A stretch of DNA of 64,000 nt, from contig SPDT01000002.1 in the NCBI GenBank assembly GCA_008477525.1, forward strand, positions 3,100,001 to 3,164,000. The letters run 5' to 3'. Shown here in pieces: positions 51,906 through 62,095 of this stretch; the first letter of the stretch is position 1; every line of letters starts with the position of its first letter. The DNA comes from Hypomyces perniciosus. Its lineage: Eukaryota > Ascomycota > Sordariomycetes > Hypocreales > Hypocreaceae. A model generated the notes under the pieces. It searched no databases, was not told the origin of the DNA, and worked only from the letters and a program-made list of their open reading frames with translations. Position numbers and translations under genes: made by a program.

Positions 51906-54561
51906 ATGGCCTCCGGATCAGCATCTCAAGATGAGGTGCCTCGAGCTGCTTCGCCATCGACGAGCTTCTATGCATTGAGTGACGACGAAGAGGGAGGATA
52001 TGATACCATCACGCATACGGAAACAGGCAGGGGAGTCAAGCTGCTTTTCTCAAAGAGCAAGGTATGTACTTACTTGGGCATTAACCATGAGGCTATCTAT
52101 CATCTGTGGAATACCTTGCTAATCAACCGCTGCAGGTTTATGTCCATCCTACGCCATCCGCAAAGGACAACATACCGGGCTACATCGCTCTCCTCCAGCA
52201 GAAGCCGCCTAAATATGAACGCGACCGTCCCACGTCCTCGTCCTCGATAGCCTCGTCATCGATAGCCTCGTCAGACCTCCTCTTGGCCTGGGTCCCCGAG
52301 TCTTCCCTTGGCGATTCGGCGAGTGTATATGTTAAGGTCGACCTCTGCGATGCGGACTCGCCACCGAAGCAGTCATACTTGGTGCCTCCACCTCCCACCG
52401 TGACCGCACACAGCAGTTCTGTCGGTGGGTATGCCTTTGCCATCCCCATGAGCGCCGTATACTCACTTCTGGTTCGGCCACCGAGCATGGGTTGGTGGTA
52501 TGGTTCGGTAATCATCAACTCGAGGGGAGGAGATAGCTTTCCTGCGCTCTTCTTCCACGATGATGAGTGCCAGAGCACCATACTGCAGAAGAAGAGGCTC
52601 GCTAGAGACACCTTTGATCCCTTTGGTGAGAGTGGCCAGATGTTTTGGGGTGCTGATGAGGTGCTTCGCTGGCTGCGGAGGTATATCCAAATCGAGAGGT
52701 CAACAGCTGAGCCCAACATTTACCTCATCGAACCTAGCAGGGAGGACCTCGAGGGCTTCACGGTCAAGTCAGCCGCCAAGGCCCAAGGCAATCAAGATGG
52801 TAAGGGAGACGCCTCGGGATCCAACAAAAAGGATGCACAGATGGATCCCTTTATGAAGTTCGTCAAGGAGACTGGCTGGAACATTATGGAAAAGTTCAGC
52901 AAAGTCACAACCTTTACCAGGAGAGCGGCCCACGATTTGGCAGAGAATCCCAACGTGCCCCCTCAAATGAAAAGGCTACTGAGGAATCCGGAAGTCCAGA
53001 CGCTACAGGATGAGTTCGATAGTGCCAGAATATATCTAGCCAGGTGGGCCATGGGAATGGCAGAACAGAGCGACCGCGACCGAAGACAGCGGATATGGAC
53101 CGTTCGTGATGTGATGGACCTTGAGGATACTGACGTTGGTGAATTCGAGCTGCTCGACGGGACTAGCTCTCTATCTCTCGGAGAGAGGAGAAAGCCGATT
53201 ACGATCGAGGAGTGGGATGCCTTTTTCGACCCTGAGACGGGCCGTTTGTCTGTGACTGTGGATGAGGTCAAGGAGCGAATCTTCCACGGTGGATTGGATG
53301 CAGATGATGGAGTTCGAAAGGAGGCATGGCTCTTTTTGCTGGGCATTTATGAGTGGTATGGTACCCTGGATGAGAGGAAAGCTACAATTGCCTCTCTACG
53401 GGACCAGTACTACAAACTCAAGCACTCATGGTGGGAGCGACTAGATGGAGAGGGAGGAGACGGTGAAACGGGTGAGTGGTGGCGCGAGCAGCGTGGGCGT
53501 ATCGGTAAGTTGGCCTCTTGATCCCGTAACCCATTGCTGATCAGAATACTGACTACTTGGAGCAGAAAAGGACGTTCACCGGACTGATCGCCATGTTCCC
53601 ATCTTCTCTGGAGAGGACACTCCGCACCCAGATCCCAACTCACCGTTTGCCGAAGTAGGCACCAACGTCCATCTGGAGCAGATGAAAGAGATGCTCCTTA
53701 CATACAATGAGTACAACAAAGACCTCGGGTATGTGCAGGGTATGTCTGATCTCTTGGCTCCCATTTATGCTGTCATCCAGGACGACGCGGTGGCATTCTG
53801 GGCTTTCCAAAAGTTCATGGACCGGATGGAACGCAACTTCTTGAGGGACCAGTCAGGCATGAGGAGCCAGTTGATGGCACTGGACCAGCTCGTCCACTTC
53901 ATGGACCCAAAGCTGTGGAACCACCTACAGAGTGCCGATAGCACCAACTTCTTCTTCTTCTTCCGCATGATCCTGGTCTGGTTCAAGCGGGAGTTTGAGT
54001 GGATGGATGTGCTCCATCTTTGGGAGTGTTTTTGGACTGATTACTTGACCTCTAACTTCCACCTGTTCATTGCGCTCGCGATCCTGGAGAGGCACCGCGA
54101 TGTGATTATGACGCATTTGAAAGCGTTTGACGAGGTGCTCAAGTATAGTAAGTGCATTTAACGTCCCTTTTCTTCGGTCTTCGGGAAATGACTGACAGCT
54201 GTGAACAGTCAACGAGCTCTCTAACACCATCGACCTTGAGTCAACGCTGGTTCGTGCCGAGGTTCTCTTCCGACGCTTCCAGCGACTCGTCGAGGCCGTT
54301 GATAAGAAGCAAAACTTCCCGGCCCCAAGAATAGAAGAAAACAAGCCTTCGTCTCCTGATGCAGTTAATGGTGCCGGGCCGGCCACCAGTCCAGCTCAGA
54401 AGCCGTCCCCAAAGAACAAGGGAAAGACTCCAGAGCCAGCCCCGCAGCAGCAGGAAAGAATCATAACGCCTGAGCTGCGCAAGCTTCTGAGTAGGAAAGT
54501 CGAGGTGCTGCCACGGTCTGCAGTAGCCCCGAAGACGGATGAAACAGCTGCTTCAAAATAA
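51906..54561 (+). CDS. GYP7: TBC-domain Rab GTPase-activating protein, Gyp7-like
   Basis: Four exons, 51906-52061, 52136-53504, 53566-54147 and 54209-54561, encode 819 residues. Gyp7 speeds GTP hydrolysis by Ypt7/Rab7, controlling late endosome-vacuole traffic. The N-terminal part (about 45-240) matches the Gyp7-type Rab-binding region (VYVHPTPSAKDNIPGYIALL; FAIPMSAVYSLLVRPPSMGWWYGS). The TBC domain spans about 430-740. The catalytic Arg finger is Arg514 in EKDVHRTDR, which straddles the second splice site, and the Gln finger is Gln566 in GYVQGMSDLL. FFFFRMILVWFKREFEW and LWECFWTDYLTSNFHLF complete the domain. The C-terminus is a Pro/Lys-rich tail. All introns are short and phases agree. A 15-bp duplication at about 52247-52276 encodes SSIASSSIAS. 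Confidence 0.93.
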
Positions 54562-54842
54562 AGGGGACTGATGGATCATCTTGAAATTGACTGGTATGAT
54601 TGGTATGTAGTTATGGATCTGATGGTGGAGTTTGGTGTTTGTAACTGGGAATTATGCTGGGAACTTTTCTATATATAACTGACGAATTCGTATCATTGGC
54701 TTTGTCGTGCAATGTTAGAGAGAATCGATGCTGGGTGAGAAATATTAATATGTATTTTGTCCTCTCAACCATGGCCCCCTTCCTCTCACCTCCTCTTGTT
54801 GCTGGCACACATCTCATGTACTATGGTATTATACACTTGCTC

Positions 54843-55781
54843 TCATCGATATGCCCTCGGTCCGCTAGGTAGGCCCTGTCTCCGAGGGCCATTGCTTGGT
54901 AGTCCTTGTCTCGCTCCTCCACCACCACCATTACCGCCGCCTCCTCCCCCTCCTCCACCTCCCGAAAAGTCCGAAAAGCCATCGTTGTTTGACCACGGGG
55001 CATTCGCACCTAGATATGGTCTATTATCTGGTGCACCTCCATAACCACTGCCTCCTCCACGTGAGCCGTCGTACGCTCCTCCCGGTGCGAATCTGTCTTC
55101 GTAGTTCCCCGAATAGCCACCGCCACCGCCACCTACGGGTGCTGGTGCTGGTGCTGGTGCTGGTGCTGGTGCTCCGCTCGGTGGAGGCTGGAACGGTCCT
55201 TGTGAGTTCTGGGATGACGGACTTGTTGTTCGTGTGCCCCAGAGACGCTGCTTCAATCGATCCTGCGCTGATCCCCCGCCGGCCTGGCCCTGACTACCAG
55301 TACTTTGATAACTCCCCGTCCGGGGCCCCGATGACGCTGATCTCCCAAGTAATTCATCCCTCCCACCAGGCTGCTGCTGCTGTTGCTGCTGCTGCTGAAC
55401 CGGTGCCGCAGCTGGCCTCCCCGTTCTCAGACTCTGCATCTTCGGCTGCTGCCCCTGTCCCTGTGCTGCATTATTATCCCATAGACTGCTCAGCCCTCCC
55501 GCACCGGGTTGTTGTCCGGCCGGTCCGCCGAGGCCGCCGTAGCGCGAGCCGACCTGCGGCTGCGCATACAGCGCCTGAGGAGCCTGCGCGGCGGCCTTTG
55601 GGTCCGGAGGCAGCCATGAGGGCGAGGGACGGCCCTTTTCGGAATAGTAGTTTCGTAGGACGCGGCAGACGTGGGTGTCGTCTTCGGTGTCGCCGTCGGC
55701 CTCGCTGGAGAGGAGGGTGGAGCGGAGGGAGGAGATTTGGGAGGAGGTTTTGGTGACGAGGTTGGAGTACCAGGAGCTCAT
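54843..55781 (-). CDS. MSO1: Mso1-like Sec1-binding exocytosis protein
   Basis: One exon encodes 312 residues. The first 60 residues are the Sec1-binding region of Mso1 (MSSWYSNLVTKTSSQISSL, then DDTHVCRVLRNYYSEKGRPSPSWLPPDP). In yeast Mso1 binds Sec1 and assists SNARE-dependent fusion of secretory vesicles at the plasma membrane. The remainder is low complexity: Gln runs (about 130-145), a Pro-Ala repeat (about 205-220) and long Gly-rich stretches (about 222-295) ending in Arg-Gly. The family is identified only from the N-terminus; length and tail vary widely among fungi. It ends 281 bp from the convergent Gyp7-like gene, also a membrane-traffic gene. Confidence 0.85.
   Translation of the reverse strand: MSSWYSNLVTKTSSQISSLRSTLLSSEADGDTEDDTHVCRVLRNYYSEKGRPSPSWLPPDPKAAAQAPQALYAQPQVGSRYGGLGGPAGQQPGAGGLSSLWDNNAAQGQGQQPKMQSLRTGRPAAAPVQQQQQQQQQPGGRDELLGRSASSGPRTGSYQSTGSQGQAGGGSAQDRLKQRLWGTRTTSPSSQNSQGPFQPPPSGAPAPAPAPAPAPVGGGGGGYSGNYEDRFAPGGAYDGSRGGGSGYGGAPDNRPYLGANAPWSNNDGFSDFSGGGGGGGGGGNGGGGGARQGLPSNGPRRQGLPSGPRAYR
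55136..55172 (-). repeat. 6-bp coding tandem repeat (Pro-Ala) in MSO1-like gene
   Basis: Six copies of GGTGCT on the plus strand encode alternating Pro and Ala on the minus strand. A CTG-type run encoding Gln lies nearby (about 55370-55398). Confidence 0.9.
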
Positions 55782-56379
55782 GGCGGGGGCATGTGATTGG
55801 CGGTTTGGTTATGTTTCGTCGTGAGGAATAGAGAGGGGAGAAGAAAGGCTGCCGCGAGCTTGAGGTTCTTGGAAAGGTTGAGTTGAGTGCTCTGAGATTT
55901 GGCGGTGATGCTGCTGCTGCTTGGAGCCGTGGAATGAATGCGGTTCGAGGGCGGTGTGAATGTTCCTGTCTCAGACCCGCAAGCGATTCCGCATGATTCT
56001 GATATATGAAGCAATAGAGTGGTTGGTGGTGCAGTGCTGTGATGTTGTTGTTCAGGAGGAATCAAGGAGAAGAGCGAGGCGGTTAATGACGTGGGGTTGG
56101 AGATGCTAGGGAGGTAGTCGTATTAAACTTGATGCTTGTATTTAGTGGGGTGAGGCCTCACATGACAGATGACAGCGCCCCGTCAATGCATAAAGGAGTC
56201 GTCCTAGCAGTGTAATGCATCTGAAACCTTCATGAGAACTGCAATTCAGCAATTGTTCTGTACACAATGAAAACCCGTTTTATTGGTATCCGAACGCCGC
56301 AATGCTATGAAGCCCATATATCTGGGTTGTAAGCTACAATTTGAATCCATTCACAAATAGTCTTCTCCCCGTCAGTCCT
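55782..56379. other. Intergenic region, MSO1 promoter / MAK16 3' end
   Basis: About 600 bp has no supportable gene. It holds the MSO1-like promoter on the left and the MAK16 terminator on the right. Confidence 0.5.
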
Positions 56380-57368
56380 TCACCACGACAGGTCGTTGGT
56401 CAACGTCAGCTTCTCCTTCTCCTGCTGCTTCGGCCGCTTGCTCTTGATCTTGGTGACCTTGCCACGCTTCCTCTTGTTGCCCGCCTTCTCCGCCTCGGAC
56501 TCCTCGCTGTCCTCTTCTTCCTCGTCCTCATCCTCGTCCTCGCTCTCCAACCAGTCCTCGAGGTCTTCAAGCTCATCCTCGTCGCTCTCGCCAATGTCAG
56601 AGACGTATTCGATGGCCTTCTCGGCGTCGTCCTCGCTCTCGAGTTCCTCGTCATCCTCCTCAATGCCATTGTCCATATCCTCGTCCCGCTGACCCTGGCC
56701 ATCCCGCTCCATGGCGTTCAAGACCTTCCTCCAGATATCTTCGCTGACGTTGAGGGGTTGGTCGCCGTAGGCGCCCTGTCGCAGGCGCTCAAGCAGCTCT
56801 CTCTCAATGGTCCTCTCCAGCTTGGCCGCAGCCTCAGCCTTGCGCTCTCTCGTTGCTTCACGGTGCTTGATTTTGGGGGCCAGCTTAGGCACCAGCTTCT
56901 CGCCCAGACGGTCCTCCTCGGCTGCGATTCTGCGCATGCGAATCTGCACCTGCGTCAAGCGGGTGAGACGCTGCTTGCACTTGTGGATCAAGAACTTGGG
57001 CCAGTAGATGAGCCTCTCGTCAATCTGCTCCAGCGCCTTGGTGTAGTTGGTGGACAGCTTGATGCGCTCCCACATCTTGGACGGTAGGTGGGCTCGCTCA
57101 ACCGTCTTCATGTAGAGGTATAGCGTCTGCTTGGTCGGGTGCTGCCGAACGGTGGCATACCGCGAGTTGGCGAGGGGACATGACTGGCGACTGCAGAGAC
57201 CAGTGACGTTGTATTCATTGCGGCAGAAGGTTTGCTTCTTGTCCGTTCTGGTTGTCTGTGAGCTTCTGTTGAACCAGCTGAAGATGGGAGATTTTTTTTC
57301 ACCTACTTTAGTTTGAAGGCGCAGAACTGCTGGTTGATGATTTGCCATACAATCTCATCCGAAGCCAT
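56380..57368 (-). CDS. MAK16: Ribosome biogenesis protein Mak16
   Basis: Two exons on the minus strand, 57368-57307 and 57247-56380, give 309 residues, close to yeast Mak16 (306). Mak16 is a nucleolar factor of early 60S pre-ribosomes. The joined N-terminus reads [39 protein letters not shown], the conserved RNA-binding start with the Cys cluster [46 protein letters not shown] and [19 protein letters not shown] follow. A strongly acidic stretch (about 220-280) and a Lys-rich tail complete the protein. The 59-bp intron is phase 2. Reading through it without splicing gives a spurious N-terminus, so splicing is needed for the family sequence. It is divergent from VPS55. Confidence 0.96.
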
Positions 57369-57922
57369 CTTGGCGAATTGCCTCTTCGTAGAGGGCGTTC
57401 AATTGCTTGCGGCTTTGGCTGGTTGATTGATTGTTCTAGGGAGCAAATTTGCTTTGATACAGACAGGTCTGAGAGATGCAGAAGAAGCTGCACCCAAAAA
57501 AAAGTCCTGGCGGGGCGGATCCTCTCCAGACTCGAGATTTTTTTGCCGTCCCATCATAGGCCCAAATTTGCACGCTTGTCCCAGCCACTGCACCTCGGCT
57601 TTCACCGCCTTCCTGGTTGGCGCGTGGGCCTGGAGACGTGCTGCGGCGCCGGAATAATCCACTCTCCGGGTCGATATGACGACTCCCTCCACAGCTCAGC
57701 TTAGTATTGCTGAGCGGATCTGATCTGCGTCACCTCGCCGGCAACCAACTGCTATTCTTTTGCCCATTTCGCAGCGACAAACCGATTAATTGTGCTTCGT
57801 TTGACGACTCCTCCTGCGATCCCCCTCTCAGCCTCTTCTGTCCCCTCCGCGGGGCGACCGATCCTCCACGCGCGACATCCCGCAACGAGTCTCTAATTCC
57901 AGCCAGCAAACCATCGCCCACC
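57369..57922. promoter_or_regulatory. Divergent promoter, MAK16 / VPS55
   Basis: A 554-bp region separates the two start codons. It holds a short A-run (57495-57503), a T-run (57539-57544) and CT-rich sequence before VPS55. No gene is supported, and any shared regulation is inference. Confidence 0.5.
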
Positions 57923-58383
57923 ATGCCAACCGCCGGCCTGAAAACCATCATCGCCCTCTCCTTCGTCCTCGCCGTTGGCTTCCTCCTCGTCATCCTCTCC
58001 TGCGCACTCTTCAAGGTCTATTACCCGCTGCTGGTCGTCGCCACCTACGTCCTTGCGCCAGTGCCGAACTGGATCTGCGGCCGCTGCGCAAACCCAGATG
58101 ACTTCGTCGAGAGCGGCGGCGCGGCGGTTCTTGATTTGGGGAGGTTCTTTACTGGCTTCTTTGTTGTGATGGGCATTGGTGCGTTCCCACCCTTTCCCTG
58201 ACTGCTGCTGTCCCCGCGGAGGTGTTCATGTCCTAATGCTGTCTTCTAGCCCTCCCTGTTGTCCTTGCGCATTCCGACCTCATCCGAGTCGAGGCCATGA
58301 TCATGTCCATTACTGGTGGTTTGTTGATCTACGGGACGATCATCAGCTTCGGTATGTTCTTCCAGGAAGAGCAGGAATTTTAG
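57923..58383 (+). CDS. VPS55: Vacuolar protein sorting protein Vps55
   Basis: Two exons, 57923-58178 and 58250-58383, encode 129 residues. Vps55, related to human LEPROT (OB-RGRP), is an endosomal four-span membrane protein that works with Vps68 in traffic from endosome to vacuole. The four hydrophobic stretches are IIALSFVLAVGFLLVILSC, YYPLLVVATYVLAPVPNWI, GRFFTGFFVVMGIALPVVLAHS and MSITGGLLIYGTIISFGMFF. The motif PNWICGRC and the end EEQEF are typical. The intron is 71 bp and phase 1. A GTATGT..CCAG pair near the 3' end is coding, because GMFFQEEQEF is the conserved C-terminus. Confidence 0.95.
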
Positions 58384-58761
58384 ACGCCCGGCCCCCCCGT
58401 CATCGTCCAGCCGATAATATGAGTAGGTTCTTGGGAATGGGAGTAATAGGGAAAGAAACGACGTTCCGGGATGGCGCTATCAAGAGCTGTATGACGTATC
58501 ATGTGTACCATATTTCATGCGAGGTTTTTCACCAGGCATTAAGCGGTCTTCCGGGTATCGTTGCTTTGGTCTAGGGTGTGTTTTGCTTTTGAAAGGTTCA
58601 GGTTTCGATGTTGGAGCCATGCCATTTCTCTCTAAAGTCGCTTGTGCTTTGTATGCGTGTGTGTATGTGTATGTGTCTATCTATGAACCCGCCCTCTTGG
58701 TGCTGTTGAACCCTGAAACTCCAGTTAATCCATACGTTGAGGTATTTATACTCCCGTTTGT
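58384..58761. other. Convergent intergenic region, VPS55 / PABA synthase
   Basis: About 380 bp lies between two 3' ends. A TGTGTATGTGTATG-type run lies near 58657-58677. No gene is visible. Confidence 0.55.
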
Positions 58762-61428
58762 CTAAGCAACATCTTTGAAAATGCCCAGCGGTCCGCAAAG
58801 CTTCGTAAACATCTCCTCCCTCTCCCCCTCCGGTGTACTTAACGTCGTCACAGCGCCCCCTGCCCCAATGCGCCACACTTCTCTTGGTCTCGTCTCGCCC
58901 TCCTCCGGCGGCATTGTTTCATCATCCCAGCGGAACATGGTCCGGATAGTGACGCTCCAATCGCCCTGGCCCTTGACGTCGAGGAAGCCAACGACGCCCG
59001 AGTACAAACTTCGCTCGGTGGGCTCGATGACGCGCAGGATTTCGCAGCTTCGCTTCTTAGGAGCGCCGGTCATGCTTCCTGGAGGAAGAGCAGCGGCGAG
59101 GACGTCCAGGCCGTTGAGCGAGGATTCGTTCATCGGAAGTTGTCCGTTGACGACGGTGATCATTTGGAAGACGGAGGCGTATTCTTCCACCTTGAGCAGT
59201 TCCGGCACAGTTACGCTGCCAGCACCGCAGACGCCGTGTAAGTCGTGCCGGACGAGGTCCACAATCATCAGGTTCTCTGCCTCCTCCTTCGGAATGTGCA
59301 GAAGTTTCTCGGCCTGGGCGAGGGTTGACACGGCTTCTGATTTGCGGACCGTGCCCTTCATGGGCCGCATGGAGCAGAGACCTTTGGGGTCGTGGGTGAG
59401 GAAGCGCTCGGGGGAGCTGCTAAGGATGGTGGCACCGCCGAGGCGGATGAAAGAACCGAAAGGAGCGGGTTGTCTGGCGCGGAGGGTTCGGTAGATCTGC
59501 CACGGGGTGCCGTGTCGTGATGCTTCTTCAGTTGACATGTTTGTACTGTTGTCATGCTTGGATTGACCGTTGCTCAGATGTGTCCGCAAGTGGTGTGGGA
59601 TGTCGTTACCTGGTGGTCGGGTCATAGTCGTCTGTGCTGTCAGACAAAGTTCGTAGGACTGGCCCTCGCTGATGGCATCCTGACATTGACGGACATCATC
59701 CTCATACTTCCCTGAATCCGGAGTTCTGAAGCGCAGCCTTCCCTTGGACTCCTGCACCTCACGGAGGAGTGGCTCGCCAGTTCGTCCCCCCTTTGCTACG
59801 ACCTTGTAGTCTTCTGCTCCGCAGCCAGGATGTCGCCATGCTCGAGAATTCTGAAGCGTTTTGACAAGATTATCAATCCATGCCTCAGTGTCCGACTCGT
59901 GATCCATCAGGGCCTGGATGTAAGCCACTCCCGCCTGGTGGTCAAGAACAATGCTCTTTGAGATCCAAGCAAAGCACAGGTCCGGTCTATCGTGGCCCCT
60001 GGTCTTGGATATGACTCCCGGACTCAAAACACTCAGTCCCATCTCATAGGTGACAAATCCCATAAAGCCGCCCTTGAACGCTGGCTGTTGGCCTCCTTCG
60101 TCTGACACCCTCCTTCGCTGCCAAAACTCAGAGATGATTTTCCAGACGTCATAAGCGCCGTGCTCATCGCTGCTGTCAATCTCTATCCGCTGACACTCTT
60201 CATCCCGATTCGATGTCTTCGGTCGCCGTAAGGTAACATAGCTGTCTCCAACATGATACTCAAAGCGCAACGCCTTGTCCGCTTCCAGTGCAATGATGGT
60301 GTTTCTTGCCAAGGGGTCGCCGTTGATAGTGCTCGAGGAGTCCAGCATAATGGAATTGACATCCCCAACCCCCAGAAACTCCGCCACATCCGCAGCATCA
60401 ACACCGTCAGGAAGCTTGATCTGACGACAAGAGTAACCAAGCGCAATATCCGAGGACGCCAGCCCAGACTGCATATCCCTCCACCACTTCCGAGTAGGAA
60501 GCTTCCGTTCGGCGGCGACACTCCGCTCGATGATCCTGGCCGGGTCGAAACTGTCCGCGTATTCCGCAACATCAATCGGCTGGATTTCCCTCCCCATCGA
60601 CTCGTTCCACTTGAGAGCCTGGCTGAACCAGTTCCTCAGCACGTCACGCGCCGCTGGACACGTACACACACTCTCGGGATGATACTGAAGCCCCCAAAGC
60701 GGCAACCTCGCATGCCTCACACCCATCAAGATCCTCTCATCTTCGCCCCCCTCCTCCTCGCTCTTCTCCATCGTCCACGCCAGCGGCACCAACTCCGGCG
60801 CAAGCTTCGGAGACAGCCACATCTCACTCCCCCATCTGTCCACAGGAACATCATCCTGTCCTACATCCACACAAAGGCTATGATACAGCGTTGCCGTACA
60901 CCGCGGAACGCCGTTGAAGATATCCGCCCCCCGATGTCCAATCTCCCTCACCATGCCGTGCAAGCCCCTCCTCAACTTGCGGATCCCGCCGCCAAAATGC
61001 TCAACCAGGCTCTGGAAGCCGAGACAGATGCCCATCACGGGAACGGCCTTCTCCCGGGGCAGACTCCACAGCAGGCGGAACGCTCCGACATCCGCCTCGC
61101 AGAGCGGTGATCCCGGTCCCGGCCCGCACACCACGGCATCGAAGCTCGGCAAGCGGGCGAGGAACTGCTCGGGCGTCCAGTCGGGACTGGGGTCTGGGTG
61201 CAGTGTTTTGAGGTCCATGTGCAGGACGTACACGAGGACATCGTGGCCCAATGCTTCTTTGAGGAGCGAGACGATGTTGTTGGTGAATGAGTCGTATGCG
61301 TCTAGAAACAGAATCCTTCGTCGTCGTTGATGATGATGGTTATGACTGTTGTTTTCTCCGCCTTCCGCTGAAGGACTTGGAGGGCCCTCCATGGCTGGCG
61401 AGTGAGACTGTGATTGAAGCAGAGGCAT
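58762..61428 (-). CDS. ABZ1: Bifunctional para-aminobenzoate (ADC) synthase
   Basis: One exon encodes 888 residues. The enzyme converts chorismate and glutamine to 4-amino-4-deoxychorismate, the PABA and folate precursor. The N-terminal glutamine amidotransferase (about 38-285) has GPGPGSP, the catalytic Cys135 in MGICLGFQ, and the His/Glu pair in LWGLQYHPESVC. The C-terminal chorismate-binding half (about 380-885) has GGFMGFVTYEMGL, YELCLTAQTTM, ATILSSSPERFL, RPMKGT with the Lys that distinguishes PabB from anthranilate synthase, NLMIVDLVRHDL and LPPGSMTGAPKKRSCEI. Fungal PABA synthase is normally this fusion, so the architecture is expected. The N-terminal 35 residues are a His/Asn-rich low-complexity tag. 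Confidence 0.95.
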   Translation of the reverse strand: MPLLQSQSHSPAMEGPPSPSAEGGENNSHNHHHQRRRRILFLDAYDSFTNNIVSLLKEALGHDVLVYVLHMDLKTLHPDPSPDWTPEQFLARLPSFDAVVCGPGPGSPLCEADVGAFRLLWSLPREKAVPVMGICLGFQSLVEHFGGGIRKLRRGLHGMVREIGHRGADIFNGVPRCTATLYHSLCVDVGQDDVPVDRWGSEMWLSPKLAPELVPLAWTMEKSEEEGGEDERILMGVRHARLPLWGLQYHPESVCTCPAARDVLRNWFSQALKWNESMGREIQPIDVAEYADSFDPARIIERSVAAERKLPTRKWWRDMQSGLASSDIALGYSCRQIKLPDGVDAADVAEFLGVGDVNSIMLDSSSTINGDPLARNTIIALEADKALRFEYHVGDSYVTLRRPKTSNRDEECQRIEIDSSDEHGAYDVWKIISEFWQRRRVSDEGGQQPAFKGGFMGFVTYEMGLSVLSPGVISKTRGHDRPDLCFAWISKSIVLDHQAGVAYIQALMDHESDTEAWIDNLVKTLQNSRAWRHPGCGAEDYKVVAKGGRTGEPLLREVQESKGRLRFRTPDSGKYEDDVRQCQDAISEGQSYELCLTAQTTMTRPPGNDIPHHLRTHLSNGQSKHDNSTNMSTEEASRHGTPWQIYRTLRARQPAPFGSFIRLGGATILSSSPERFLTHDPKGLCSMRPMKGTVRKSEAVSTLAQAEKLLHIPKEEAENLMIVDLVRHDLHGVCGAGSVTVPELLKVEEYASVFQMITVVNGQLPMNESSLNGLDVLAAALPPGSMTGAPKKRSCEILRVIEPTERSLYSGVVGFLDVKGQGDWSVTIRTMFRWDDETMPPEEGETRPREVWRIGAGGAVTTLSTPEGEREEMFTKLCGPLGIFKDVA

Positions 61429-62095
61429 CGCTTTTTGTTTATGAGGAGTTGCTCAATCATCCGTCATAATCTCATGTAGAATGATGACTCTCATGTAAGA
61501 GAGTGAGGAGGTAGGGAATAGAGCAAGTAGGATTTAGCTTAGGGCAAAAGTCGGAATTGCCACCAAAGTCACAGGTGCTATCTAGGTATGGTAGTACTAC
61601 CGATGGACCAACAAACATAAAAGCCAAAGATAACCTTTTTTTGGGGCCTTTATCAATCATGCGGTGTTTTTTTAACGTCTTGACGCCCGGTTTCTCAGTG
61701 TTATCGTCGCTATTAATTGATTCGTATTTCATACATAGCAACAACTTTTTCAGTGTTAAAACTCACCAACGGATATACTCCATAGTCTAATAAATGTCCG
61801 AATATGGCCGAAAATATCGTAGGCAATTTGAAAGTAAATCAAAGCATCCGCAGTGCCACCCCATACGATATGATGTTATCAAGCACCCAAAGTCGTCAGA
61901 TTTCATATGGTCATAAGACTTCGTATCAATTGCACATCTTCATCTACCAACACGACAGATAAGCTATACACAGATATGGTATATATCGGAAACGTACACG
62001 CATCAACGCTGCTCTGTTGCCATCATCATAAAAATCCTCTATACAAGAGCCACCGGCCAAAGAAAGAAACAAGCGAGCCCCGTCACCCAGCACCT
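61429..62095. other. Intergenic region, PABA synthase promoter / TRS120 3' end
   Basis: About 670 bp, AT-rich on the right (61740-62040). No gene is supported; it holds the PABA synthase promoter on the left and the TRS120 terminator on the right. Confidence 0.5.

Noticed and set aside
54896..55756. Plus-strand open frame of 286 codons
   Set aside because: It is an antisense shadow of the low-complexity MSO1-like gene, rich in Leu/Arg/Pro from the complement of Gly/Gln codons.
60253..61110. Plus-strand open frame of 285 codons
   Set aside because: It is antisense to PABA synthase, whose amidotransferase motifs are intact on the minus strand.
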